From: UBA947 sp031550975
Lineage (GTDB): Bacteria; Cyanobacteriota; Vampirovibrionia; Gastranaerophilales; Gastranaerophilaceae
Assembly: GCA_031550975.1 (NCBI GenBank)
Contig: JAVBOC010000002.1
Coordinates: forward strand, 1 to 56,668
DNA length: 56,668 nt
Direction of reading: 5' to 3'
Shown: one piece after another, positions 1 through 8,150 of the stretch
Numbering within the stretch: position 1 is the first letter of the stretch
Layout of the letters: each line of letters starts with the position of its first letter
The notes under the pieces: generated by a model
What the model was told of the DNA's origin: nothing
The model's database searches: none
Seen by the model: only the letters and a program-made list of their open reading frames with translations
Position numbers and translations under genes: made by a program

Positions 1-1
1 C

Positions 2-319
2 GACTTCGGTGCACTATCCATGAACTCCGGACTCCTCAACGGAATTAACGTTGCACCCGGAATAAACCTGATCTATGGCCGCGAAACTTGGTCTGTATAT
101 TTTACTGCAATGTATATGTATAACATAAACGACAATGTTAACGGCTCAGCAGGGCCTGTGAATCTTCCGAGCGTAAGCATGCGCCACGGCTACATTGAAT
201 ATGGAATCGGCGCAACAAAAACTTGGAAAGAGCGCTTGATGGGCTATTGCCAATTCGTAATCCGTAACGGCGGCCGTCTGGGTATCGGACTCCAAGCAGG
301 GCTTAGCTGGAAGTTCTAG
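2..319 (+). CDS. C-terminal end of an outer-membrane beta-barrel (autotransporter-like) protein, partial
   Basis: The reading frame is open to the left edge, so only the last 105 residues are present. The visible part alternates polar and hydrophobic residues in short strands (LIYGRETWSVYFTAMYMYN, HGYIEYGIGATKTW, LMGYCQFVIRNGG) separated by Gly/Asn turns, and ends in Trp-Lys-Phe. A terminal aromatic residue after an amphipathic strand is the usual BAM recognition signal of outer-membrane barrels. The piece resembles the end of an autotransporter translocation domain. The passenger, if any, lies outside the window. The gene ends 8 bp before the stop of the convergent CDP-ribitol enzyme gene. 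Barrel identity is inference from composition and the terminal Phe. Confidence 0.6.
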   Translation, partial: DFGALSMNSGLLNGINVAPGINLIYGRETWSVYFTAMYMYNINDNVNGSAGPVNLPSVSMRHGYIEYGIGATKTWKERLMGYCQFVIRNGGRLGIGLQAGLSWKF

Positions 320-327
320 CTAAACAG

Positions 328-1668
328 CTAATCCTTTCTCACATCAATTATCTGGCCAGTAAGATCTGAAAGAAGTGTTTTTAATGAGTCCTCAGCAACT
401 TTTTCAGGGCATAGCAAACTGCCTTCGGGTTCTTTGCCGAAGTTCTTGAATCTCATTTCTGTTGCAGTTCTTTCCGGGTTTATTGCGTTAATTCTTATCC
501 CGCAATCGTAAAGCTCCTCGCTCATTGCCTGAACCAAATTTACAACAGCGGCTTTTGAAGAAGAATAAGTCGAATACATTGAGCGCCCTCTTGTATAAGA
601 ACTTGATGTGAACAGAATCAGGCTTCCCTTTGTTTTTTTAAGCGGCTCAATACAGGCTTTTATTACATTGATTGACCCGATATAGTTTATATCAATTTCT
701 TCTTTTATTGATTCAATAGAGCGTGCTTCAAGCTTGCCGGTGTTTAGAAGGCCGGCTGTATTAACTACAAAATGAATATCATTGATATTTTTAAGCGCGT
801 TTGCAACATCGTTGTAATTTGATATGTCAACATTGTTATTACGCGAGAACCCAAACACTTTTGCACCGTATTTTTCAGCCAGTTTTGCGATGCTTTTGCC
901 GATGCCTTTGCTCGCACCAAAAATTACTACGTTTTTATTCTTTAAACTCTCCAAATTCGCGTCCTGTGGGGCGCTGGCACTGTTTATTTGGAAAATTTTA
1001 TCAGCAAGGAAAATGTCTTGCGGATAAGTTATTTTAATATTCTTTTCTTCCCCGTCAACCACATAAACCGGTGCCAAATTGTATTTTAATATAAGTCCGC
1101 AGTCATCAGTGAAATCACTTGCCTTGTCGTCTAAAGAAAGGGCATGGGCTTTTTTGATTAAGCTTGTTTTAAAACATTGCGGGGTCTGGCCTCGTCTTAA
1201 GTTTTCCCTTTTCGGTACAGATTTTATAAGGCCGGCATTATCGACTTCAATTATGGTATCGGTGGATTTTATCGCTACATCTATTGCGTCGTATTTTTTT
1301 AGTGCATCTACGCAATCTTCAATAATTCTTTGCGATATAAAAGGACGTGCGCAGTCGTGGATAATTACGTTGCTACTATCGTCTTCAATAGATGTTATGC
1401 CGATATACGAACTCTCTTTTCTTGTATCGCCGCCATTTAGGAGCGCTCTTACTTTTTTGCAGTTTGATTTAAGCAGAATATCTTCCATAAGATCACGATA
1501 TTCGGGTGTTATGACAATGGTAATGTCTTCTATTAGAGGACTCTTTTCAAAAACCTCAAGAGTGTGTTCGATGAGTGTTTTGCCGGCAAGCTTTGTAAAC
1601 TGCTTTGGTTTGTCATCTCTAAATCTGTCACCTGTTCCTGATGCTAAAATTATTGCATGGTTTTTCAT
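328..1668 (-). CDS. Bifunctional CDP-ribitol pyrophosphorylase / ribulose-5-phosphate reductase
   Basis: Residues 1-228 form an IspD/TarI-type cytidylyltransferase (ILASGTGDRF nucleotide loop, KPKQF, HDCARPF, TPQCF). Residues 243-446 form a short-chain dehydrogenase with a GASKGIGK dinucleotide loop, the NTAG motif, a TSSSYTRGR segment and catalytic Tyr-x3-Lys (YSSSK). This fusion and length match the Acs1/Bcs1 enzymes of Haemophilus capsule synthesis, which reduce ribulose-5-phosphate and make CDP-ribitol. The C-terminal INPERT and EPEG motifs are also typical of that group. The start overlaps the stop of the upstream phosphotransferase gene by four bases (ATGA), so the two form an operon. 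A role as the MEP-pathway IspD is less likely because of the fused reductase and the neighbour. Confidence 0.88.
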   Translation of the reverse strand: MKNHAIILASGTGDRFRDDKPKQFTKLAGKTLIEHTLEVFEKSPLIEDITIVITPEYRDLMEDILLKSNCKKVRALLNGGDTRKESSYIGITSIEDDSSNVIIHDCARPFISQRIIEDCVDALKKYDAIDVAIKSTDTIIEVDNAGLIKSVPKRENLRRGQTPQCFKTSLIKKAHALSLDDKASDFTDDCGLILKYNLAPVYVVDGEEKNIKITYPQDIFLADKIFQINSASAPQDANLESLKNKNVVIFGASKGIGKSIAKLAEKYGAKVFGFSRNNNVDISNYNDVANALKNINDIHFVVNTAGLLNTGKLEARSIESIKEEIDINYIGSINVIKACIEPLKKTKGSLILFTSSSYTRGRSMYSTYSSSKAAVVNLVQAMSEELYDCGIRINAINPERTATEMRFKNFGKEPEGSLLCPEKVAEDSLKTLLSDLTGQIIDVRKD

Positions 1669-2960
1669 TTACTTATCCCTTCTAATTTTTCCAATAAATA
1701 ATCAGCAACAAATTTCGCGTTGCCGTTCGGGTTTACTAATTGAGCCGACAATTCTTCTCTTGTTTTTTTAAGCGGGTCATCTCCATTAATCACGACCTGT
1801 TCAATAAATCGCTCTATTTCTTCCACGTTATGCGCCTTATAATAACCCTCAACAATTTTTTCTCCAAATTCATTATGTCCGACAGAGTTTTCACTTATCA
1901 AATGAATAACCGGCTTTAGTGTCGGCAAATATTCATATAAGAACGAATTACAGTCAGTGATGAGGCAATCAGAGGTTTTGAAGATATCAAAATAGTCACC
2001 CTGTTCATAACTTAGAACATTTGGCAGACTATTCCACTCTTCAAAATATGCTCTCATTTCTTTTTCCGTCATAAGCTTTTGCTGCACTATTTGTTCTTTA
2101 ATATGAGGATGCGGCTTTAGAATAATGTCTATTTCCGGGTGGGATTTTGCGAATTCAAGAAAGAATTTGTAATTCCACAGAAAAGTTCCAAACCCCAACA
2201 CACTGTTTTTATAGAACGAATGATGGGGAGCATAGATGATTTTCAATTTATTATCGGTTTTCCAGTGATTTTTTGCCGGCTCAGTTGATAAATAGGCGTC
2301 TAATTTTAAATGTCCGCTAACAGCCAGATTTTCAGGATCACTGCCATGTTCTATAAGAGTGTTTACCATATACTTGTTGTCCAAGAAATAAGTCCAGATT
2401 TCTTTGTAAAAACTTGCTCCAAATTCATTCGAACCATTTGTTATGCAGGAACCGTAAGACGTATAGCAGCATAGCGCTTCTTTTGAAATCTTGGAAAGTT
2501 TATATTCATTTGGAATGCTCCAAGGGGTGTCATAGAAAATGATATCCGGCTTAAAAGTGTCGGAAGATAAATATTTTTTGCCTTCTGAATCCATCGCAAG
2601 TTCAACATTCATCCCACGATCTTTAAAAAAGTTGTAGTTCTCAATAAGAAACTCTTTTGGATTAATCTGCTTTTCTTTTAGTGCGATAATTATTTTGACA
2701 TTAAAATGCGGCGAATTTGCCAATTCTTCATATAATGATTGATAAGTCCATTGAGTGTTGTTGCCGCATAGGAAAACAACATTTAGTTTGCGGTTTTTAA
2801 TCTCTGTTTGCAGTTTTTTGAGAACTTTTTGATAATTTTTCTGCACAGTTTTAGATTTTTTTCTTGCATCCAATTCACGACAAAAAATGCGAAAGGCCTT
2901 TTGGTCTTTCTTGGTCGGAAATATCCAGCTTGTCAGAAACCCTATAACCGTGTACTTCAT
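1665..2960 (-). CDS. CDP-glycerol/CDP-ribitol polyol-phosphate transferase family protein
   Basis: This 431-residue protein looks like the CDP-glycerol:poly(glycerophosphate) glycerophosphotransferase family (TagF/TarL type). Recognisable points are IIYAPHHSF around residue 245, ILKPHPH around 285 and LITDCNSFLYEYLPTLKP around 350, which correspond to the conserved His and Asp positions of that GT-B fold. The N-terminus is basic and has no clear signal peptide. It is translationally coupled to the CDP-ribitol synthase downstream, so the likely donor is CDP-ribitol and the product a polyol-phosphate decoration of capsule or lipopolysaccharide. AAGGA lies 9 bases before the ATG and supports the start. 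Confidence 0.8.
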   Translation of the reverse strand: MKYTVIGFLTSWIFPTKKDQKAFRIFCRELDARKKSKTVQKNYQKVLKKLQTEIKNRKLNVVFLCGNNTQWTYQSLYEELANSPHFNVKIIIALKEKQINPKEFLIENYNFFKDRGMNVELAMDSEGKKYLSSDTFKPDIIFYDTPWSIPNEYKLSKISKEALCCYTSYGSCITNGSNEFGASFYKEIWTYFLDNKYMVNTLIEHGSDPENLAVSGHLKLDAYLSTEPAKNHWKTDNKLKIIYAPHHSFYKNSVLGFGTFLWNYKFFLEFAKSHPEIDIILKPHPHIKEQIVQQKLMTEKEMRAYFEEWNSLPNVLSYEQGDYFDIFKTSDCLITDCNSFLYEYLPTLKPVIHLISENSVGHNEFGEKIVEGYYKAHNVEEIERFIEQVVINGDDPLKKTREELSAQLVNPNGNAKFVADYLLEKLEGISK

Positions 2961-3140
2961 GCTTTTTATCCTTATTTCCGCGAATTAATAACAAGCAAAT
3001 CGTATAACAAATGAATTGTTTATGCAAGGCAAATTGCAGCGGCACGCAAAAGCAGTTATAAATACATTAAAAGGGCAAATGATAACATTATTTAACATAA
3101 TATTAGACTTTTGAAAACTTTTGTGTTAAAACTTAAATTG

Positions 3141-3146
3141 TACAAT
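3141..3146 (+). promoter_or_regulatory. -10 box of the zinc-ribbon protein gene
   Basis: TACAAT lies 20 bases upstream of the start and is directly preceded by TG. AAGAAG near 3156 can act as ribosome binding site. There is no convincing -35 box. Confidence 0.45.
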
Positions 3147-3166
3147 TAATTTAGAAAGAAGTTATC

Positions 3167-3478
3167 ATGAGTTATCAAGACAAAGAAGTTACATGCTTAG
3201 ACTGTGGAGCGATATTCCCGTTCTCAGCAGAAGACCAAGAATTTTTCGCACAAAAAGGCTACACTGAGCCAAAAAGATGCCCTGCTTGCAGAGCTGCTAG
3301 AAAAGCTAACAGCCCAAGAGGCGGTGGACGTTCAGGCGGCAGAGGCGGATACGGCGGCCCAAGACCACAATATGACGTTGTTTGCAGCGCATGTGGTTGC
3401 CAAACTACCGTTCCTTTTGAACCAAGAGGCGACAGACCGGTTTTCTGTTCAGATTGCTACAGAAACAACAACGGTTAA
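3167..3478 (+). CDS. Double zinc-ribbon protein with an RGG-rich linker
   Basis: This is a 103-residue protein with two zinc-ribbon modules. The first has CLDCG (residues 10-14) and CPAC (about 38-41), and the second has CSACG (about 76-80) and CSDC (about 95-98). Between them is a Gly/Arg-rich stretch with repeated RGG-like steps. Small proteins of this kind (zf-trcl type) are common in Cyanobacteria, Chloroflexi and Clostridia and are presumed nucleic-acid binding. The RGG linker fits RNA or single-stranded DNA binding, as in cold-shock-associated proteins. The gene is monocistronic, with its own promoter and a strong terminator directly downstream. The biochemical function is unknown. Confidence 0.8.
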   Translation: MSYQDKEVTCLDCGAIFPFSAEDQEFFAQKGYTEPKRCPACRAARKANSPRGGGRSGGRGGYGGPRPQYDVVCSACGCQTTVPFEPRGDRPVFCSDCYRNNNG

Positions 3479-3498
3479 GTAAAAAACTGAATAAGTTT

Positions 3499-3526
3499 AA
3501 AAAGACACTCGGGAGGGTGTCTTTTT
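3499..3526 (+). terminator. Intrinsic terminator after the zinc-ribbon gene
   Basis: A 10-bp perfect stem (AAAAAGACAC with GTGTCTTTTT) encloses an eight-base loop and ends in a T run. It starts 21 bases after the stop codon. Confidence 0.85.
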
Positions 3527-3589
3527 GCTTATGCATACTAATCTTTGTCTTTTTGTTTGTGGTAATCTTGTTAACATTAGGAGGTATTT

Positions 3590-4507
3590 ATGGAAACTGG
3601 TATTATTGAAGAAAAACAAACTGTGTGCAACAGCGGCTCATTTGGAGAGTTTAAGACAAAAACAATTGGTGCAAACTGGATTCGCAAAGGGGGCATGTTA
3701 GGTGCAGGAATTGCCTTTACCGCTATCGGTGCAGCCATAATTTACGCCACTGCAACGGGGAAATTGGGTTCGTCAGACTATCCAAATTGGGTTGTTTATT
3801 TGTTGGGTGCTTTTTTCGCTTTGGTTGCAATCGCAGCGACAGCACATACTTTTTTGAGTTTATTCGCTGACAAGGTGACTTTTGACCCGTCAGGCATAAC
3901 AGTAAAAACAATTTTCGGCAAATACGAAATACCTTCAAACAAAATTATCCGTGTGGATTCCTACACCGAAACAGTTTCTTTCGCACCATTTATGACGATG
4001 AAGCGCTTTACCATAATCACTCCGGCAAAATCTTTAGAACTTTGTGACCACGATTTTTGGGGCTTGGAAAGCTCTCTTAACAAATGGCTTGCTGCTTTCA
4101 CTCCGGCTCAAAACGTCGAAAAATCCAGAATCGATGACGTAGTATGGAACAAAAATTTAATAACAAATACAAGGCTTTTCCTTGGGGTTGACGGGGACAA
4201 CTACGTTTTCACAAAATACCGTGGAGTATACAAACACGACAGAACCATGATGAAAGAGGGCGAAATCGTTATGAACAGGTATCTTGATAAATTAAGAAGC
4301 CTTATTCAGCCTGAAAAAGAAGTTTTGCGCACTAACAAAAGCGAAATCAGAGATGTAAATATAATGAACGTTGCACCAACTGAATATGCCGGCAATACGA
4401 CTTACAGCTCAATTGTTTCTTTCAAGGTTAACGAAAAAGAATACAAGTTCACTTACGCGTCAAACAATCAAGACAAGCTGGAATACTTTAACTCGTTATT
4501 CTCTTAA
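3590..4507 (+). CDS. Unknown membrane protein with two N-terminal TM helices and a PH-like region
   Basis: I do not recognise a named family. Residues 30-55 and 68-92 are hydrophobic and probably form a helical hairpin. They are followed by a stretch (VTFDPSGITVKTIFGKYEIPSNKI and on) that looks like the bacterial PH-like domains (bPH2) found after two membrane helices. The remaining half is soluble, with charged helices and a beta-rich end. AGGAGG sits five bases before the ATG, a strong ribosome binding site. It ends 66 bases before the CoA-transferase pair on the same strand and could be co-transcribed. The function is unknown. Confidence 0.7.
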   Translation: METGIIEEKQTVCNSGSFGEFKTKTIGANWIRKGGMLGAGIAFTAIGAAIIYATATGKLGSSDYPNWVVYLLGAFFALVAIAATAHTFLSLFADKVTFDPSGITVKTIFGKYEIPSNKIIRVDSYTETVSFAPFMTMKRFTIITPAKSLELCDHDFWGLESSLNKWLAAFTPAQNVEKSRIDDVVWNKNLITNTRLFLGVDGDNYVFTKYRGVYKHDRTMMKEGEIVMNRYLDKLRSLIQPEKEVLRTNKSEIRDVNIMNVAPTEYAGNTTYSSIVSFKVNEKEYKFTYASNNQDKLEYFNSLFS

Positions 4508-4573
4508 TGGCTCAGCGACTTTACTTCTCAACTTTATTATACTAAAATGTTGGGAAATGAAATTGAGGGAAAT

Positions 4574-5224
4574 ATGAAAAAAATAGTATCTGCGCGTGAC
4601 GCAGTAAGTTTGATTAAAGATGGCGCAACTGTCATGATGGGCGGGTTTTTGGGCTGCGGCGCGCCTGACCAATTAATTGATGAACTTGTTAGTCAGAACA
4701 CAAAAGATTTAACGATGATTTGCAATGACACTTCGTTTCCTGAAATCGACAAAGGTAAATTAATCGTAAACAAACAGGTTAAAAAAGTCATCACAAGCCA
4801 CATCGGCACAAACCGCGAAACCGGCAGACAGATGAACGCTAATGAATTAGAAGTCGAAATCGTACCGCTGGGAACCCTAATGGAAAAAATTCGCGCAAAA
4901 GGAGCCGGCTTAGGCGGAGTTCTTACCCCAACAGGCGTTGGCACACTTATTGCTGAAGGCAAAGAAACCATTGACGTTGACGGCAAAACTTTTCTGTTTG
5001 AAAAACCGCTCGGCGCTGATTTTGCATTAATTTACGGCACAAAAGTAGACAAATTCGGCAATGTTGCATATTTTGGAACAACAAGAAACTTCAACCCGGC
5101 TATTGCTACAGCAGCCGAAACCGTAATCGTGCAGGCAGACGAAATCGTTGACTGTATTGACCCGAACGAGGTCGTAATCCCGGGGCTGTTTATCGACTAT
5201 ATTGTAGAAAAGGCGGTGGTTTAA
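4574..5224 (+). CDS. atoD: 3-oxoacid/acyl CoA-transferase, alpha subunit
   Basis: This is the alpha subunit of a type I CoA-transferase that moves CoA between acids such as acetoacetate, succinate, acetate or butyrate. The glycine-rich GGFLGCGAP (about residues 22-30), a central GGVLTPTGVGT and the KVDKFGNVAYFGTTRNFNP segment are typical. I chose the ATG at 4574 rather than 4547 because the family starts with a KKIVSARDAVSLIKDG-like sequence and GAGGGAAAT lies just upstream. The beta subunit begins on the base after the stop codon, so translation is coupled. The exact substrate cannot be told from sequence; the symbol stands for the AtoD/ScoA/CtfA group. Confidence 0.9.
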   Translation: MKKIVSARDAVSLIKDGATVMMGGFLGCGAPDQLIDELVSQNTKDLTMICNDTSFPEIDKGKLIVNKQVKKVITSHIGTNRETGRQMNANELEVEIVPLGTLMEKIRAKGAGLGGVLTPTGVGTLIAEGKETIDVDGKTFLFEKPLGADFALIYGTKVDKFGNVAYFGTTRNFNPAIATAAETVIVQADEIVDCIDPNEVVIPGLFIDYIVEKAVV

Positions 5225-5932
5225 ATGTTAGTATCAAAAGAAGAAAACTTAGATTTACCCCTAAATTTACCCCTGGGCAAAGAAAAGATACGCGAAATCA
5301 TTGCAAAAAGAGCGGCAAAAGAATTTAAAGACGGCGATGTCGTAACACTTGGAATCGGGTTGCCGACAGAAGTTGCAAATTATATTCCTGAAAATATGCA
5401 TGTGACTTTCCAGTCAGAAAACGGTCTTCTTGGTTTGGGCAAAGACCAGAGCGGCGACAATATTGACAAAAGAATCACAAACGCCGGCGGGGGTTTGGTT
5501 GAGGCAAAATACGGCGCAAGTTTTTACGACGGCATAATGGCGTTTACCATGATGCGCGGCGGACACATCGACGCGACTGTTTTAGGCGCATTGCAAGTTG
5601 ACGCCGAGGGCTCTATCGCAAGCTGGATGATACCGGGCAAATTTATCCCTGGTATTGGCGGGTCAATGGATTTGGTTGTCGGCGCAAAAAAAGTTATCGT
5701 AGCTATGGAACATCTTTCTAAAGACGAAATCAAAATCGTCCAAAAGTGCGACCTGCCGCTAACCGGCTACCGCGAAGTCAATTTAATCATCACAGAACGC
5801 TGCGTTTTTGAGGTTACAAAAGACGGGCTTGTTATGACAGAAATCAACCCAATGTTTTCAGTTGAGGACATAAAAGCTTCAACCGGTGCGGAGTTTAAAG
5901 TTGCACCTGATTTAAAATCAATGATAGTTTAA
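5225..5932 (+). CDS. atoA: 3-oxoacid/acyl CoA-transferase, beta subunit
   Basis: This is the catalytic partner of the preceding gene. The QSENGLLG motif places the active-site glutamate at about residue 65, which forms the acyl-glutamyl and then CoA-thioester intermediate in type I CoA-transferases. Other family marks are GIGLPTEVANYIP and the C-terminal DIKASTGAEFKVAPDL. The start codon directly abuts the alpha-subunit stop, and the 18 residues before the conserved GKEKIREIIAKRAAKE are slightly longer than usual. In a fermentative gut bacterium the pair would serve short-chain fatty acid or acetoacetate metabolism; this is inference. Confidence 0.92.
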   Translation: MLVSKEENLDLPLNLPLGKEKIREIIAKRAAKEFKDGDVVTLGIGLPTEVANYIPENMHVTFQSENGLLGLGKDQSGDNIDKRITNAGGGLVEAKYGASFYDGIMAFTMMRGGHIDATVLGALQVDAEGSIASWMIPGKFIPGIGGSMDLVVGAKKVIVAMEHLSKDEIKIVQKCDLPLTGYREVNLIITERCVFEVTKDGLVMTEINPMFSVEDIKASTGAEFKVAPDLKSMIV

Positions 5933-5936
5933 ATGA

Positions 5937-6671
5937 TCATTTTATGTGGAAAACCACATTTGCGACGGCAGTGATTTTCTTTTCAATGCTTGAAGTATCA
6001 TTGATTCCGTAATCTGAAACATCAGTGGAGCTGGTTGAAGTTATCTGAAAAACGCCCATTTTAACGGATTGAATTCTTCCCACACGATTGTGCGTTGCTT
6101 TTAACATTGCAGAAGCGCGCTGTTTTGCATCTTTTGTTGCTTCTTCTAAAAGCGAAACTTTCAAATCATTTAACTTTGAATAATAATATTCGGGCGAATT
6201 AGCGTTAATCTCAATACCTTTGTCTGAGAGGTCTTGGATATCAAGCGCCAACTCTTTTATTTTTTCTACATCGCTTGCAGTAACTGTAATCGGCTGCGCC
6301 AGATTGTAGAACGCAATCTCGTTTGTTGAGTTGCCGTTTGGGGTGGTTTTGTAGGTGTAATAGCCGCTTGAAGGTTTTACCTCAATCTCTTTTTCGTCAA
6401 AACCTTTGTCTTTAATATATTCTAAAACAACCGGAACCTGGTCGCGTACAGTTTTGTAAGCGTCAGCTCTTGCGGGTTTTCTAACAACAATTTCTAAATT
6501 AAATGTACCTGTATCGGACTGTACAACGTGATTTGCCGAACCCGTTACGGTAATCCCTTCGCGGGAAAAATTGCTTGTCCCTATTTTTATGCCGATAATA
6601 AGTCCCAACGCCAAGATTAGCGCTAACCAAACCAGTTGTAATTTTTCTAATTTTTCAAATACTTTAGTCAT
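5937..6671 (-). CDS. SIMPL-domain (DUF541) membrane-anchored protein
   Basis: The 244-residue protein has an N-terminal signal anchor (residues about 13-32) and then a SIMPL/DUF541 domain. The family signature is the GITVTGSANHVVQSDTGTF segment with the later YNLAQPITVTASDVEKI stretch and a C-terminal KKITAVANVVFHIK strand. SIMPL proteins are periplasmic or outer-surface proteins of mostly unknown role; some are linked to oxidative stress. It starts 16 bases after the stop of the MEMO/AMMECR1 fusion on the same strand, so it is probably the second gene of that operon. AGAGG lies nine bases before the ATG. It is convergent with the CoA-transferase pair. Confidence 0.85.
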   Translation of the reverse strand: MTKVFEKLEKLQLVWLALILALGLIIGIKIGTSNFSREGITVTGSANHVVQSDTGTFNLEIVVRKPARADAYKTVRDQVPVVLEYIKDKGFDEKEIEVKPSSGYYTYKTTPNGNSTNEIAFYNLAQPITVTASDVEKIKELALDIQDLSDKGIEINANSPEYYYSKLNDLKVSLLEEATKDAKQRASAMLKATHNRVGRIQSVKMGVFQITSTSSTDVSDYGINDTSSIEKKITAVANVVFHIK

Positions 6672-6687
6672 GTTACACCTCTATTTA

Positions 6688-8049
6688 TCACTCAACACAA
6701 GTGGTCTTAAACCGGTACGCCTCAAAAGTTTGCGAAAAGTAATCCGGCGGCATGCCCGCTTTCATCTTTAATGAGTTTAAAAATTCCGTTTTATCAGGCA
6801 GATCTTCCCAAACAGATGGCAGGTAGACAGCTTGATAAGGACCTTCTTTAATAATTATGCCGTCTTCATTCGGAATCATCTGATTTAAGAGGTCGTCTTC
6901 GCTTTCAAATTTAATCGGTGACGGGGTGCTCAAAAACGAAATGTCAATTGAGATTTTTTCAAATTCTTCTTCCGATAGTGCGCAAAAACGCGGGTCAGCA
7001 AACGCAGCGTTATATGAATTTATCAACAGATCTTCAATTAATGACATGTGCGCAATAATTGAGCCGATGCAGCCGCGCAATTTCCCATCAATGTGAAGTG
7101 TGACAAAACACGCACCTTCTTCTCGAAAAACTTCCGGGATATATTCCAGTTCGGTCAGTGACAAACGACATTTTTGCTCAAGCCCTGTTTTAATGCTTCT
7201 TTTGCACAATTCGAGTGCATAGTCACCAAACTTTTCTTTTAAAAACTGATTCTTTTCGCCTTCATATAAAACCCAGCTTCCGTAGCCCACAACGCGGGAA
7301 TAATCATTGGTTGCTTTTCCGGAATTATACATCCCGACGCGAACAAGAGAATATTTTTGGTTAGCCGCAAAAGCTGTCAGGCCATAAATCCCGATAACTC
7401 CGCAAGCCTGTTCGTAAGCATATCCGCCGATATTGGATTCAATCATTCTTGCTGTAATTTTGTCCAGTTGGATTGCCTGACCGCTGTTGTGAAAATGGCT
7501 CAAATCTGATGAAATCACAAACGCTGTGTCTTCGACTGAATAGAAAACTTCGATAATATCTTGGATTACAGCAGGAGTTTCACCGCCAACGAGGATTGGG
7601 ATGATATTAAAATCACTCAAACGCTCTTGCAAAAACGGCAGCTGAACTTCAATCGCGTGTTCTTCGTCAAACGCTTCATCCATAACCTGCGCACCGAATT
7701 TTTCTTCTAAAACCTTATTTATTTCCTGGTTAACGTTAACGTGTCCGAGTGGAGTTTCCCACGCGTCAAACGAAGAAATTGCTGTTTTTTCCACGCGGGT
7801 TCTGTGCGCCGGCGCGAAGATAAAAACATTTTTTACACTATCATCAAGATATTGTAATCCCTCATAAGCGAGCAATCCTGAATATTCCCAGCCTGCGTGC
7901 GGAACGATTACAGCGCGGCTAGTAATATTGTAGTCCTTGCGAGCATCAGCGGCATAGTCTTGCAGTTTCATTAAAATTTCTTCTTTATCAGCAGGATAGA
8001 ATGCGCCCGCCACGGATGGTTGTTTAACCAGGTGTTTATTTTTTTTCAT
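6688..8049 (-). CDS. AmmeMemoRadiSam system proteins B and A fused (MEMO1 + AMMECR1)
   Basis: Residues 1-265 match the MEMO family, a metal-binding fold related to class III extradiol dioxygenases: VPHAGWEYSG with His51, FAPAHRT, EEHAIEVQLPFLQ and SSDLSHFH supply the metal-site residues. Residues 275-453 match AMMECR1, with the signature RGCIGS near residue 328. In many genomes these are separate genes beside a radical SAM enzyme; here they are one protein and the radical SAM gene is transcribed divergently 100 bases away. The enzymatic job of the system is not settled. The start is supported by an AAAGGG-like site. The SIMPL gene follows in the same direction. Confidence 0.92.
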   Translation of the reverse strand: MKKNKHLVKQPSVAGAFYPADKEEILMKLQDYAADARKDYNITSRAVIVPHAGWEYSGLLAYEGLQYLDDSVKNVFIFAPAHRTRVEKTAISSFDAWETPLGHVNVNQEINKVLEEKFGAQVMDEAFDEEHAIEVQLPFLQERLSDFNIIPILVGGETPAVIQDIIEVFYSVEDTAFVISSDLSHFHNSGQAIQLDKITARMIESNIGGYAYEQACGVIGIYGLTAFAANQKYSLVRVGMYNSGKATNDYSRVVGYGSWVLYEGEKNQFLKEKFGDYALELCKRSIKTGLEQKCRLSLTELEYIPEVFREEGACFVTLHIDGKLRGCIGSIIAHMSLIEDLLINSYNAAFADPRFCALSEEEFEKISIDISFLSTPSPIKFESEDDLLNQMIPNEDGIIIKEGPYQAVYLPSVWEDLPDKTEFLNSLKMKAGMPPDYFSQTFEAYRFKTTCVE

Positions 8050-8114
8050 ATTTTTTACCCTTTATCAATATCGGACTTGCTTAAGCCACCTAAAATATTT
8101 ACCCCTTATAACAA

Positions 8115-8143
8115 TAGACTAACTTGTTAAAAGATATTATAAT
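8115..8143 (+). promoter_or_regulatory. Promoter of the AmmeMemoRadiSam radical SAM gene, probably leaderless
   Basis: TAGACT (8115-8120), a 17-bp spacer and a perfect TATAAT (8138-8143) are followed by seven bases and the ATG at 8151. No Shine-Dalgarno fits between the expected transcript start and the ATG. Confidence 0.65.
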
Positions 8144-8150
8144 ACAACTT

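Noticed and set aside
328..1668. IspD of the MEP isoprenoid pathway
   Set aside because: The fused reductase with RGR and EPEG motifs and the coupled polyol-phosphate transferase fit CDP-ribitol synthesis better.
8124..8150. TTG start of the radical SAM gene
   Set aside because: The TATAAT box lies downstream of it, so the transcript would not include this codon.
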